NCBI GenBank assembly: GCA_004154925.1
Contig: QJNS01000137.1
Coordinates: forward strand, 1-64,000
Length of the DNA stretch: 64,000 nt
Reading direction: 5' to 3'
Source: Monosporascus cannonballus
Lineage: Eukaryota; Ascomycota; Sordariomycetes; Xylariales
Program-made: the position numbers and the translations under genes
Notes under the pieces: generated by a model
Databases searched by the model: none
What the model saw: only the letters and a program-made list of their open reading frames with translations
Told to the model about the DNA's origin: nothing
In this document: piece after piece, positions 55,801-64,000 of the stretch
Numbering within the stretch: position 1 is the stretch's first letter
How the letters are laid out: each line of letters begins with the position of its first letter

Positions 55801-58332
55801 GGGCGGGGGCGTCGGCCGGCATTTTCGCACTTCGTGAGCAGCTCTGGTTGGCTTGGCCGGATTGATGGAGGGGTGGATGGATTAAGCATATATCCTTTTT
55901 GGTGTTCGTCGGAGGCATTCGGTTCAAGTTTCTTTTTTTCCTTTTTATTTCAGGGGTACATGTATAAGGGTACAGCGGTGCGTGTATGCGAGTCGTGCGT
56001 TCTATGCCACGGTGGACTCAAGGGCGTACGTATGGGAGGGGGCCGTTCATGTCACAGGCGCCAGGAAGGGAAGGGCACATTCCGAAGGCGTTCGTTCTGC
56101 ATGGTCCGGCGTACAGGTAAGCAAGCCCAAGCGTGTCTTGTTGTGCTCTCACAGATCCGTGCATTCATCATGTAACACCGGTGGAGTCCGGAGTTAACTT
56201 GTTTTACTGTCCTAGATGACTGGCTGCCAGACGTCGTCGATTCCAGTGTCGAGAAGTAGGCATTGGGGAGGCGCAGATCGGGATTGAATACCCCCTTGTC
56301 CTGGGCTTTTGATTAGGTATTATGTAAGGCTCGAGAAGATGGATTCATGGAACACTTGGCCGGAGGAGTCCCGGCATACCGCTTGTTTAATTCTAGATGC
56401 AATATCTCTATGTGAATACATACGTCTCTGTCATCCCCTTACGTGACTTCGTAACCGCGATGACGAATGACCGGCTATCCAGATAATCCCCATAACCCCG
56501 CAACACGCACATGGCGGTAATAGGGGGTCGACTACCCCCATCCCCAATCCCCAATCTCCCGCAGGGATCCCGGGCATACTTAGCCGATCCGGATTATATG
56601 CCTAACCCCTGGCTAGCCCCTACTTAACCCCAACGTTGACTCGAAACAGAGGAACGCCAAGCACCTCCCGCACGAGCAGCGCCACCGCCATCAGGCGCGC
56701 GCCTGCTGGTAGCCCCGGCGCGGGCGCGCACAAGGACCGCCAGGAACCAACCAGTCCCCGCCCACCCGCCGCCACGCCTCGTACGAGAACCCGCCGCCTC
56801 GGAGCTCGGCACAGACCGCGCGGAGCGCCGCCGCCGCCGGTACCCGAACACGAATACGGCGTGGATCTCGACCTCGACATCTTCCTGCCCCCTCCCTCTC
56901 GATTAGCCGGGCTTCCTTGTTGACTGGCCGGCCGGCTGTTGACGGGGGCGTCCTCTGTGTGCTTTTAGGAGAAGGGCGTCAGAATTGCGGAGTTGTCGAT
57001 GGACAAAGCTCTGTAAGACTCGTTACTGCTGAGCTGCCTCGCCTATAACTTAGTAAGTGTTAGGTTGATAGGGTGACGTTACTTGAAACAGGCTAATAGG
57101 CGGACGGAGAGAAATTTGTCAAAGAGCCTCGCGATGCATCCTAACTAGGTAACAACAGGCTGATGAGAACTGCTGCACTTAATAGTAGTGAGGTAAAGGC
57201 GGCCGCGCACATGTTGTATTACACAATAGTAGAACATTGTCTTTATCTGAATGGGCAGGACTCGAGCACAGAACGGGGATGCTGCACGGAGATAGGCACG
57301 CATGCACGCAGCGTGGTAGCATCGGCGTGTGGGCCTATAGAAGAGCTCTGGTCCGGGGCGAGAAAGTTTGCCCCGAAACTCGGTCGCTAAGGCTGTCTTT
57401 ATTGCTACCTTGTCTATGTATGCTATTAATCTTCTCGAAGCTGTGAGGTAAACGACGTCTGGATATGCGAAATAACATGCAATGGCCGAAACGGTAAGGC
57501 GAACCGCGAATGCTCTATCCCCGTCCAACCTTTATATGACGTAGATTCTACTTATGGTGTCTATCATACAGACTATATCCATACCCCAATATTCTTATAC
57601 AGGTGTATGATATAAACGGGCGTATCTTGGCATGTTGGATAGGGGCTAAGGAAGGGCTGATGGATAGAGCAAGACAGAGCAGAATATGTTGATTCGAAGT
57701 TTGAGCCACTCGCCCGAATGTGATCTAAACGCTACCTCATCAGATTCTTTACGGTCGTTTGTTCTGCCTATGAGACCTGACTAGTATGCCCTTTGGGTTG
57801 ACAAGCACACGGCGTTATTTCCTATGACCTCCTATGCTATCTTTATCTCCTCGCGAACCCCAGCAAATACGCCAGCCAGATGCGATGCCGCAATCGTCCA
57901 ATCTGGGAACCATATGGATCCTAATCCAAGAGTCACCCTCATTTTGCCAAGCCTCGCGGTTTCTGGTGCAGAATGAACGGTCACAGTTTAGAAGTCTCCG
58001 CTAATCACCACTCACAAAATTCGGCCGCTGTCATTCTACCCCTGAACTGCATCCGGCACAAGCGCAAACACATTGAGCACGGCCTTCCTTATACTTCCGC
58101 ATTCCACGATGCCATATATGCCAAGCCCTGTTTTACATTGGCTCCCATTTTAGAAGCTATCAAGATAGACTTGAATATTTCCCCATAGCGTCTACGATGA
58201 AGGATCTCGCATGCGATTTAGAGACAGGACTAAAACAGACTCCGGACCATGTATGCAACTTCCTCGTTCCGGTTTTATAACAGAATAAGAAGGAACCAGT
58301 AAGGAGACTTAACCTAACGCGTGAACTTGAAC
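55801..58332. other. Gene-poor region
   Basis: About 2.5 kb with no intact gene. A GC-rich patch at 56620-56920 is listed separately as a possible relic. The rest is AT-rich with scattered short frames. The right end is the 3' flank of the reductase gene. Confidence 0.45.
56620..56880 (-). pseudogene. GC-rich patch, possible frameshifted gene relic
   Basis: On the minus strand one frame gives AAALRAVCAELRGGGFSYEA, then WRRVGGDWLVPGGP and a stop after about GYQQARA. An adjacent frame takes up at the same point with LMAVALLVREVLGVPLFRVN and ends at a stop (56622-56620). Together they look like the C-terminal part of one protein split by a one-base slip within a GCGCGCGCC run near 56700. No start or upstream part was found. 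I do not recognise the family, and GC richness alone could produce open frames. Confidence 0.25.
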
Positions 58333-59352
58333 TCAGGCTTTAGCAGCAATATGTCCCGACCGCAACAGTTGATCCAGCGTGTCCTTCACCGTCTCACCCA
58401 GGCTCATGTAGGTCAGTCCTAGAACCTCAGCCGCCTTCGAACCATCGAGGGAGTAACCCGGCTCAACGTATCCAGGCTTGCCAACCGGGAGCCTGTCCCT
58501 GAGCCCGGGGATCGAGCCCCTCGCCAGGTCAACAGCAGCTTGGTACCTGAACTCCTGGCCGACGATGAACCGCTGGTTGCCGGCCTCCGGGGCTTCGAAG
58601 GCCAGGAGGTGCGCAGCCGCAACCTCTCGACAGTCAGCGTAGCCGCCGAAGTCGAACGGCGGCACATCCTCGGCGTCTACCAATTTCGAAAACAGATATA
58701 CGGACGCAGTCAGATTTTCCGTTTGCTTCAGCTCGTGGGCGTAGGGGCCGTATATCCACGGCGGGCAGATAGTCGTGAGGCTAAAGCCGGGCTTATTCTC
58801 CTCGACCCAATCGAACATTGCTTTCTCGGCGAGTGCCTTCGAGGCACGATACGCATAGGCTCCGTCGGCCGATGTCGCGGCCTGCTCGTACGTAGCCGTG
58901 TTCCAATCCTTCTCCGTATACGTATAGCCCTCGCGCTTGCCCTTCGTGTCGTCGACGACAGCGGCAAACGAAGAGGTCGCCACAACGCGGGTGACCGAGG
59001 GGCCCCATCGTTTAATAGCTTCCAAGATTGCAATCGAGCCTTTGACGGCGGGGTCCAGGAGATCCTTCACATTGTCCGCGGGGTCGAGGATAAATGGAGA
59101 GGCGGCGTGAACGACCCCGGTTACTCCCCCGAGAGCGTTCCGGTACGACTCGACTCTCGTTAGATCGGGGACGATCACCGAGGAGAGTTGGGATGAGTAC
59201 TGCGGGAACCTCGAAGCGATAGCCCTTGCCGAGTCGCCAGAGCGAGCTGTGACGCGGACATCGTAACCCTCTTCCAACGCCTTTCGCACTATCTGACCGC
59301 CGACGAAGCCACTTCCGCCTGTGACTAGGAGAAACCGTCGTTGAGATGACAT
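58333..59352 (-). CDS. NAD(P)-dependent reductase of the dihydroflavonol reductase/GRE2-like SDR family
   Basis: Single exon, 339 aa. The Rossmann start VTGGSGFVGGQIVRKALEEG has the TGGxGFVG nucleotide-binding motif. HAASPF follows, then the active-site YRASK (Tyr/Lys) after a Ser in VVATSSFAAV. ICPPWIYGPY matches the PxxxYGP of this extended SDR subgroup. Fungal members include methylglyoxal/isovaleraldehyde reductase Gre2 and several secondary-metabolite ketoreductases; the substrate cannot be read here. No TM helix or targeting signal is seen, so it is probably cytosolic. No other metabolic gene is close enough to suggest a pathway. Confidence 0.9.
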   Translation of the reverse strand: MSSQRRFLLVTGGSGFVGGQIVRKALEEGYDVRVTARSGDSARAIASRFPQYSSQLSSVIVPDLTRVESYRNALGGVTGVVHAASPFILDPADNVKDLLDPAVKGSIAILEAIKRWGPSVTRVVATSSFAAVVDDTKGKREGYTYTEKDWNTATYEQAATSADGAYAYRASKALAEKAMFDWVEENKPGFSLTTICPPWIYGPYAHELKQTENLTASVYLFSKLVDAEDVPPFDFGGYADCREVAAAHLLAFEAPEAGNQRFIVGQEFRYQAAVDLARGSIPGLRDRLPVGKPGYVEPGYSLDGSKAAEVLGLTYMSLGETVKDTLDQLLRSGHIAAKA

Positions 59353-60502
59353 ATCGGCCTTAATATAGATTTATGTATAAGGTAGCTTCTTACGGAAGTG
59401 ATGAATAACTCTCTTACTCTGTAGGTTTGATTTCAGGTCCCCCACCCGTGCGCGTAGTTGGGTACCAGGAGGGGCGCCTGCTTATTTATATCAGACCAAC
59501 TCATCCTTTCCCGTATGCTGACATTGCGACTTCGGCTTGTCCCAATATTCCTTGTCATGCTGCTGACTGGTTCGTCATCACCCATATGGCTGTGTTTGGC
59601 ATCGGTGAACCTTTGGGCCATTTTAGTGATTACGTGTGTGGACGTGATAAAATAGGAGCGATGTGGTATTGCGCCGAGGTAATGCGGTGAATCTTTCGCG
59701 CAAGTGACCGCCCCCCATCATCACAGAGCTGTTAATGCCCACGGGGACTTAGTAAGTCATCTTACATAATAACGCTCGGTTTCAAGTCGCGTATAGCCGC
59801 CTCCTATTTGGAGGAGGCCGGGGTCGCCCCCGTCTCTGAGTAAGCCAGCGCCAGGATAGCGTAAGCTCCATCGCGGACACGATGAGAAGCTGTGTATCCT
59901 GCTATAGGCGCTATCAAACCCCGCCTGCGGCCGGATAGACTACAGATTTGAATGAAAGACAATACGTTAATGCGTTTGCTCTTTAAGTAGGGATTTGTCC
60001 GTTAAGCTTCACCAAGAATCGGAACATCACCAACCTCCTGTCGGTACTCAGCGGCCAAGGCATTACGAGATATATCGCCTAAATGTCGGGCTGAGTTTAA
60101 CGTAAAGGGGACTTCAGTACGGTAGCAGGCAAGAAGGGCGAGTTCCCGCACATGTAGGGTAAATCATCTTCATGCCATTGGGATGCATGCCCGGTAGCAT
60201 TAGATCATCGCCCATTTTGCCTTGAAGGCGGAAAGGAGAGATTTGCGAGGTTAAATCAAGAACGAGCTATGTCTACGTCACAAACATTTCAACGACATAA
60301 TTTCGAACCCGTCCATCGCTGCATTGTCACCGACCAACCCTCGCCGATGCTAATTACCGGCGCTCGAACGGCCTCTCAGGAACAAGTCCGGCCAGTCCGG
60401 CGGCATCTCATGTTAGACGACCGAAAATATGAGGGCCATGCCCCAGTGAGTAAAGTTCCCTATCTCCATTTCCAATAATCGGACCTCGAGACGGGTGTAA
60501 TA
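59353..60502. other. Intergenic region upstream of the reductase
   Basis: Contains the reductase promoter. Short frames at 59427-59690 and 60269-60478 have no support. A small hairpin (GCCTCC/GGAGGC) lies near 59800. Confidence 0.45.
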
Positions 60503-60515
60503 CCCAGCAAACATC

Positions 60516-60993
60516 ACGTTAGTTCCTATAGCGAAGCTCGCTGTGGCTCTCCTGGTGGTCGCGGCACGCGCGGAAGTGTCCCCAGACGGCCCCCTGCGGC
60601 CTCGCGGGAGCAGGTGACGGGAATGGCTACACATGCCCTGGTGATCCTCAATGCTGCCCGTCCTATAGCTGGTGCGGTTCGACAAGCGAGCACTGCCTAA
60701 CGACGGTGGGCTGTCAGGCGGACTACTCGAACTCCACTGAAGCCTGCACCGAACCAATACCCGGGACCACGATCTCCCCCGACGGGACATGTGGGACCGA
60801 GGGAGCCGGGGAGTATGACTATGTGTGCCCCGACGAGGGTTATACTTGCTGTTACTCTGCGTGAGTGTCCTTCCTTGCATAATCCCGGGCGATGGGCTCG
60901 TTGTCTAAAAGCTCTAGGGGTTACTGTGGTGACTCGGCAATCCATTGCTCTGCGGAAAGTGGCAGTCAGGCGAATTGCGGAATCTGTGCTTAA
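60516..60993 (+). pseudogene. Disabled CBM18 chitin-binding protein gene
   Basis: A signal-peptide frame (LVPIAKLAVALLVVAARA) ends in EVSPDG, but its first codon position is ACG at 60516, with no ATG in frame. Five C at 60590-60594 shift the frame by one. In the next frame a Cys-rich module runs PCGLAGAGDGNGYTCPG, CCPSYSWCGSTSEHC and GCQADYSN: the hevein-like CBM18 pattern. A second module begins SPDGTCG, passes GYTCC, crosses a good intron (60861-60917, GTGAGT...TAG) and continues GYCGDSAIHC to a TAA at 60991. It was thus a small secreted lectin or the front of a chitin-active enzyme with two CBM18 modules, now broken by start loss and a one-base slip. A base-call error in the C run could explain the slip but not the lost ATG. 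Confidence 0.65.
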
Positions 60994-62713
60994 AGCTACA
61001 ATGGTTGGAAATGATGGCGTGATTACTTCAATAAAGAAAAGTGGTTGGTTGATTAGATGCAGGGGGAAATGGTGGCATAAGGAGAACAATTGATAATAAT
61101 TCGGAAGTATCGACCTTTGTCATTCCTCACCAATACAGCCTTTGGCGGCCACCCTCATGATTTTTCTCTAACCAAGAGGCTCGCTTATGGCGTCTTATGC
61201 ATTGACTTGATAATAGGCAAATCGGCCTTGTCTATCATTCCGCCTCATAAAAATTATAAAATAATTGCAGATTGGCTTTTCTCATGTCACTACTGTTCCC
61301 CTCAACCGTTCTGACGGGGATCGTGGTAGCTGATCCCCGTCGTATCATAAGCTCCGGTATGGTCAATTCCAGAACATATCAAGGAGTTTTGTATATATCT
61401 CTTGGCTCGTTTAATATTGGATAAGTCCGCGCCAGTTGTGTGGGTTGTCTGACCCCTATTCTAACCCCTATTCCCAGTCCTAAGCATTCTCTTGGTGCTC
61501 CACCACATGCTTTCTTGCCGTCTGGTCATGCTGGAATTGAACCACTGGATTTAATAAAGCGTTATATTACTATTTTATGGCGATTGTCCCCTGCTAAGTC
61601 CTGAGAATTCGAATCGGAGTTGTTGGAGTATTTGATGAAACTCCAAGGAGGTGCCAGATTTACTTACGCATTGCCCTCGGAGAATGAGACTACTAACTCT
61701 GGAATACTTTTTAACTTACTCGGTTGATAAAGCAAGCACACCTGGTCTCAGTTATTTCTCTGTTCGTATAGCTTCAGTATGTACGCATCTAAGTGCAATG
61801 GATCCTTCTCATCTCGTCTCGAGCACTTCGATACCGAGGAATGCAAGTTCCCTTCCAAACCATCAGAACGATTTCCCTAGCACTTTCCCACCCTCCAAAC
61901 CCGCCACAGATTCTGCCGATTCGTAAATATTTTTCAATGACACACCTCAGAAATAACAGAGAGCAGCCAGGTCTAAAAAAAAGACATCTTGCCGCGCCGT
62001 CCATCGTCTATGCCACATAACTCCCTCCCAAGGTGATTTGTCTGCTATGATACACGTGCCAGGACACAATCCGTCACCGTAGAATATGCCAAGCGGTTAT
62101 CGACAAGAAGCTCCGATACGCCGATGCAGTAAATATTGAAAAACTTATCCATCGTCACATAAAATTGCCATCCCAGCCGAATGCCAGACTTGTCGTTGGG
62201 TACCTGATTAGCCCCGCCGAAAAAACGAATGGCAACTATGAATGACGCATGTGAAGAAGAGAAGTGATGCCGTTGAGAAAGACCGACTCAGTGAGAAATA
62301 TTATGCATTATCATTGCCTTCGAACGTGTTAGTGCGATAAGCCAGCGCATGCGGATTCGAACAGTCAATCGTGTGGATGCTCCATGAAGCGGATGATTGG
62401 TGAGCAAAAGTTCGCACAGCGGACCGGGGCGAGGCAGACGGAATATGCTGCGGTTCATTGGTGTGGACCCCAAATGGATGGCGCGGCAGGTCCAGGAATA
62501 CAACGTAGGTATAGGTGAGAATGCCCAAAAGTGTCCCTTAAGCGAAGGCAGCCAGAGATGCAATCAAGCCGCTAATGGTGTTCGAATAGGGGCGCTGCTT
62601 CGCTGCCCAAAGCCGAGTTCAAGATCCGCGAGGGTATACGATCCTGTCGCTTTTTTCAAGTCGGTTAAGGAGAATGGTCCACGAGTTTCATTCAAGTAAT
62701 CATGGAGTAGTCC
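60994..62713. other. AT-rich intergenic region
   Basis: About 1.7 kb, AT-rich, with no gene recognised. It could hold degraded DNA from the remainder of the CBM18 gene or a transposon, but I see no repeat ends. A sequence resembling a tRNA B-box near 61530 was examined and rejected. Confidence 0.45.
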
Positions 62714-64000
62714 TCAAGGGAGCCAGACGAGCTCAATTAGACCATCCGCTTGCGACATCGGTTGATCCTGAGCATCAACCCACCGCCAGTCGTTAGCCTT
62801 TCGAGTGTAATATTGTGTCAGAGTGTTGTCTTCGTGAAAGACGGCCTCTTGGAGTTCCCAGCTGATCTTGCGGCCAGTCTTGAGGAGGCTGGGCCGCTGG
62901 GGATCAAACACGTAGTCCAAGTTCCATCCTTTGTCCTGTGGCGCAGCAGCGAAAGTTCGCTCCATCTGCATCAGGTTGAAGTTGATGCCGTCCGGGTAGT
63001 GGGCGACGCTGTACCCAGCAGAAATGACGAAATCATCCGTTGTTCGGAAGCGCATGAATGTGCAATCCTCGCCGCAGACATGGGCAAGCTTAGTATATTG
63101 CCAAGGGCGGGCAAAGTGCCACCCGCCGCCCTTGAAGTGGTGCAGAGAAATCGGTTTGATACCGGACTCGTAGAAACCGGAAGGGTCTCCGTACAGGTCG
63201 AGCTGGTACAGTCCATGTAGAATCGACAATCTCGTTTCCGTGTTCTCGTAGATGCACTTACGCAACAGGATATCTCCCTGAGGGCCCCAACCCGAGTTGG
63301 ACTCAAGAATCTTCTGCTCTGTCTTGCAGGATTCGTAGTGTCGAGTAACCTGCGCAGCCAGAGGGACAGAGATGAATACGCCGGCACCACCGAATGCCTG
63401 GGAACCGTGTCGGTCAACATTGTTGACGTCTTCGGAAAGTGTCCCAATGTACAGCATCTCATTCGGGTCATACTCCTCAAACTTTTGGGCAAGCGTGTGG
63501 ACACTAGGGAAGAAGGTATCGTCGTCGCACGAGACTAGCCACTTCTTGTTAGCTCTCTCGGGGTGGTAGTACAACGTCGGGATGAGTGTAAGGTAGCGAA
63601 CGGCCATCTCCATCGACGAATCCGAGTGATACACATCCACGTCAATTCCTAGCTTCCGCAGGACAGATGTCGCCTGCTGAATTTCTTCCTCTGAGGCGTC
63701 CAATAGAAGAAGGACTAGCTTGGCACCGTTGGAATGGCCTTTGCCATCCGTCATCCAATACACCCATTCATTGACGGGGCTCGTCTCCTCGCCGCTGAAT
63801 CTCTTAAAGGTAGTCGAAACGCCGAACATGAAATCGGACAGGTTGCCCGAAGCAGGGTAGGAGGACTGAGGAACAGGGACCTCTAGGGGTTCGAGACACT
63901 GCTCATCTTCCAGAGTTCTCGGGTTCGTGAGGTCGTAAGCATTGAAATGCGTTGGAAGAAACTCCTGATTCAGTTTGGTGATAGACTTCCGAGCAATGGG
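62714..64000 (-). CDS. Glycosyltransferase family 31 (Fringe-like), 5' part beyond the window
   Basis: The frame is open from the window edge at 64000 to a stop at 62714; 428 residues are visible and the start lies outside. VSCDDDTFFPSVHTLAQKF contains the DxD metal/nucleotide-sugar motif. GTLSEDVNNVDRHGSQAFGG, GGAGVFIS and SGWGPQGDILLRKC follow in the order of Fringe/beta-3-galactosyltransferase-like GT31 proteins common in ascomycetes. These are usually type II Golgi proteins, so the missing N-terminus should hold the anchor. The late C-terminal part (HHFKGGGWHFARP, CGEDCTFMRF) is Cys- and aromatic-rich. Sugar donor and acceptor are unknown. Confidence 0.88.
   Translation of the reverse strand, partial: PIARKSITKLNQEFLPTHFNAYDLTNPRTLEDEQCLEPLEVPVPQSSYPASGNLSDFMFGVSTTFKRFSGEETSPVNEWVYWMTDGKGHSNGAKLVLLLLDASEEEIQQATSVLRKLGIDVDVYHSDSSMEMAVRYLTLIPTLYYHPERANKKWLVSCDDDTFFPSVHTLAQKFEEYDPNEMLYIGTLSEDVNNVDRHGSQAFGGAGVFISVPLAAQVTRHYESCKTEQKILESNSGWGPQGDILLRKCIYENTETRLSILHGLYQLDLYGDPSGFYESGIKPISLHHFKGGGWHFARPWQYTKLAHVCGEDCTFMRFRTTDDFVISAGYSVAHYPDGINFNLMQMERTFAAAPQDKGWNLDYVFDPQRPSLLKTGRKISWELQEAVFHEDNTLTQYYTRKANDWRWVDAQDQPMSQADGLIELVWLP

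Noticed and set aside
61500..61600. tRNA-like B-box (GGTTCAATTCC) on the minus strand
   Set aside because: The T stem does not pair and no acceptor or anticodon stem can be drawn around it.
1..64000. CRISPR arrays, operons, prophage or bacterial insertion sequences
   Set aside because: The window is fungal nuclear DNA; no spaced repeats, Shine-Dalgarno-led gene strings or transposase were seen.

Overview
The window reads as nuclear DNA of a filamentous ascomycete (Pezizomycotina, probably a Sordariomycete; the class is inference). Genes are single-cistron and lie on both strands. Introns are short (about 50-205 nt) with GTATGT/GTAAGT-type donors, CTAAC/CTGAC-like branch sites and CAG/TAG acceptors. 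There is a nuclear tRNA-Val, and the gene content is typical of moulds: type IID Na+/K+ ATPase, cytochrome P450s, a secreted esterase, family 31 glycosyltransferase and CBM18 chitin-binding modules. No prokaryotic, viral, CRISPR or intact transposon signal was seen.

Layout. 0.6-4.3 kb: PHD-finger MYST histone acetyltransferase (Sas3/KAT6 type). 5.1-6.4 kb: glutaminyl-peptide cyclotransferase-like M28 protein with two leader uORFs. 7.9-9.8 kb: epsin. 9.8-13.75 kb: a gene-poor stretch with a cluster of hairpins at 10.4-10.55 kb. 13.75-17.2 kb (minus): ENA P-type ATPase. About 18.0 kb: tRNA-Val(AAC), then homopolymers around a 10-N gap. 19.1-19.8 kb (minus): centrin/Cdc31. 21.6-27.9 kb: Nup98-96/Nup145 polyprotein precursor. 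28.6-30.6 kb (minus): microsomal P450. 31.3-33.2 kb: F-box/beta-propeller protein. 33.4-34.3 kb (minus): secreted feruloyl esterase-like CE1 protein. 35.1-36.8 kb (minus): second P450. 38.0-38.4 kb (minus): relic of a SERAC1-like alpha/beta hydrolase. 39.0-42.8 kb (minus): HECT ligase Hul5. 45.1-47.4 kb: poly(A)-binding protein. 49.6-51.8 kb: universal stress protein with a long disordered N-terminus. 53.5-55.8 kb: two overlapping reading frames, one a membrane-anchored coiled-coil protein. 56.6-56.9 kb: GC-rich possible gene relic. 58.3-59.4 kb (minus): NAD(P)-dependent aldehyde/flavonol reductase-like enzyme. 60.5-61.0 kb: broken CBM18 chitin-binding gene. 62.7 kb to the edge (minus): GT31 glycosyltransferase, cut by the window.

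How the genes relate. Most are unlinked housekeeping functions: chromatin, endocytosis, nuclear pore, mRNA 3' end, ubiquitin and spindle pole body. The two P450s, the esterase and the reductase are scattered among them without a polyketide synthase, peptide synthetase or terpene enzyme, so I see no biosynthetic cluster.

Most distinctive signals: (1) a Hul5 intron whose 56-bp repeat unit is bounded by 13-bp direct repeats; removing one unit restores an intronless reading frame, which points to recent intron birth; (2) a CBM18 gene broken by start loss and a one-base slip in a C run, with its intron intact; (3) the frame overlap at 53.5-54.2 kb; (4) the hairpin cluster at 10.4 kb. I could not identify any complete undescribed system.
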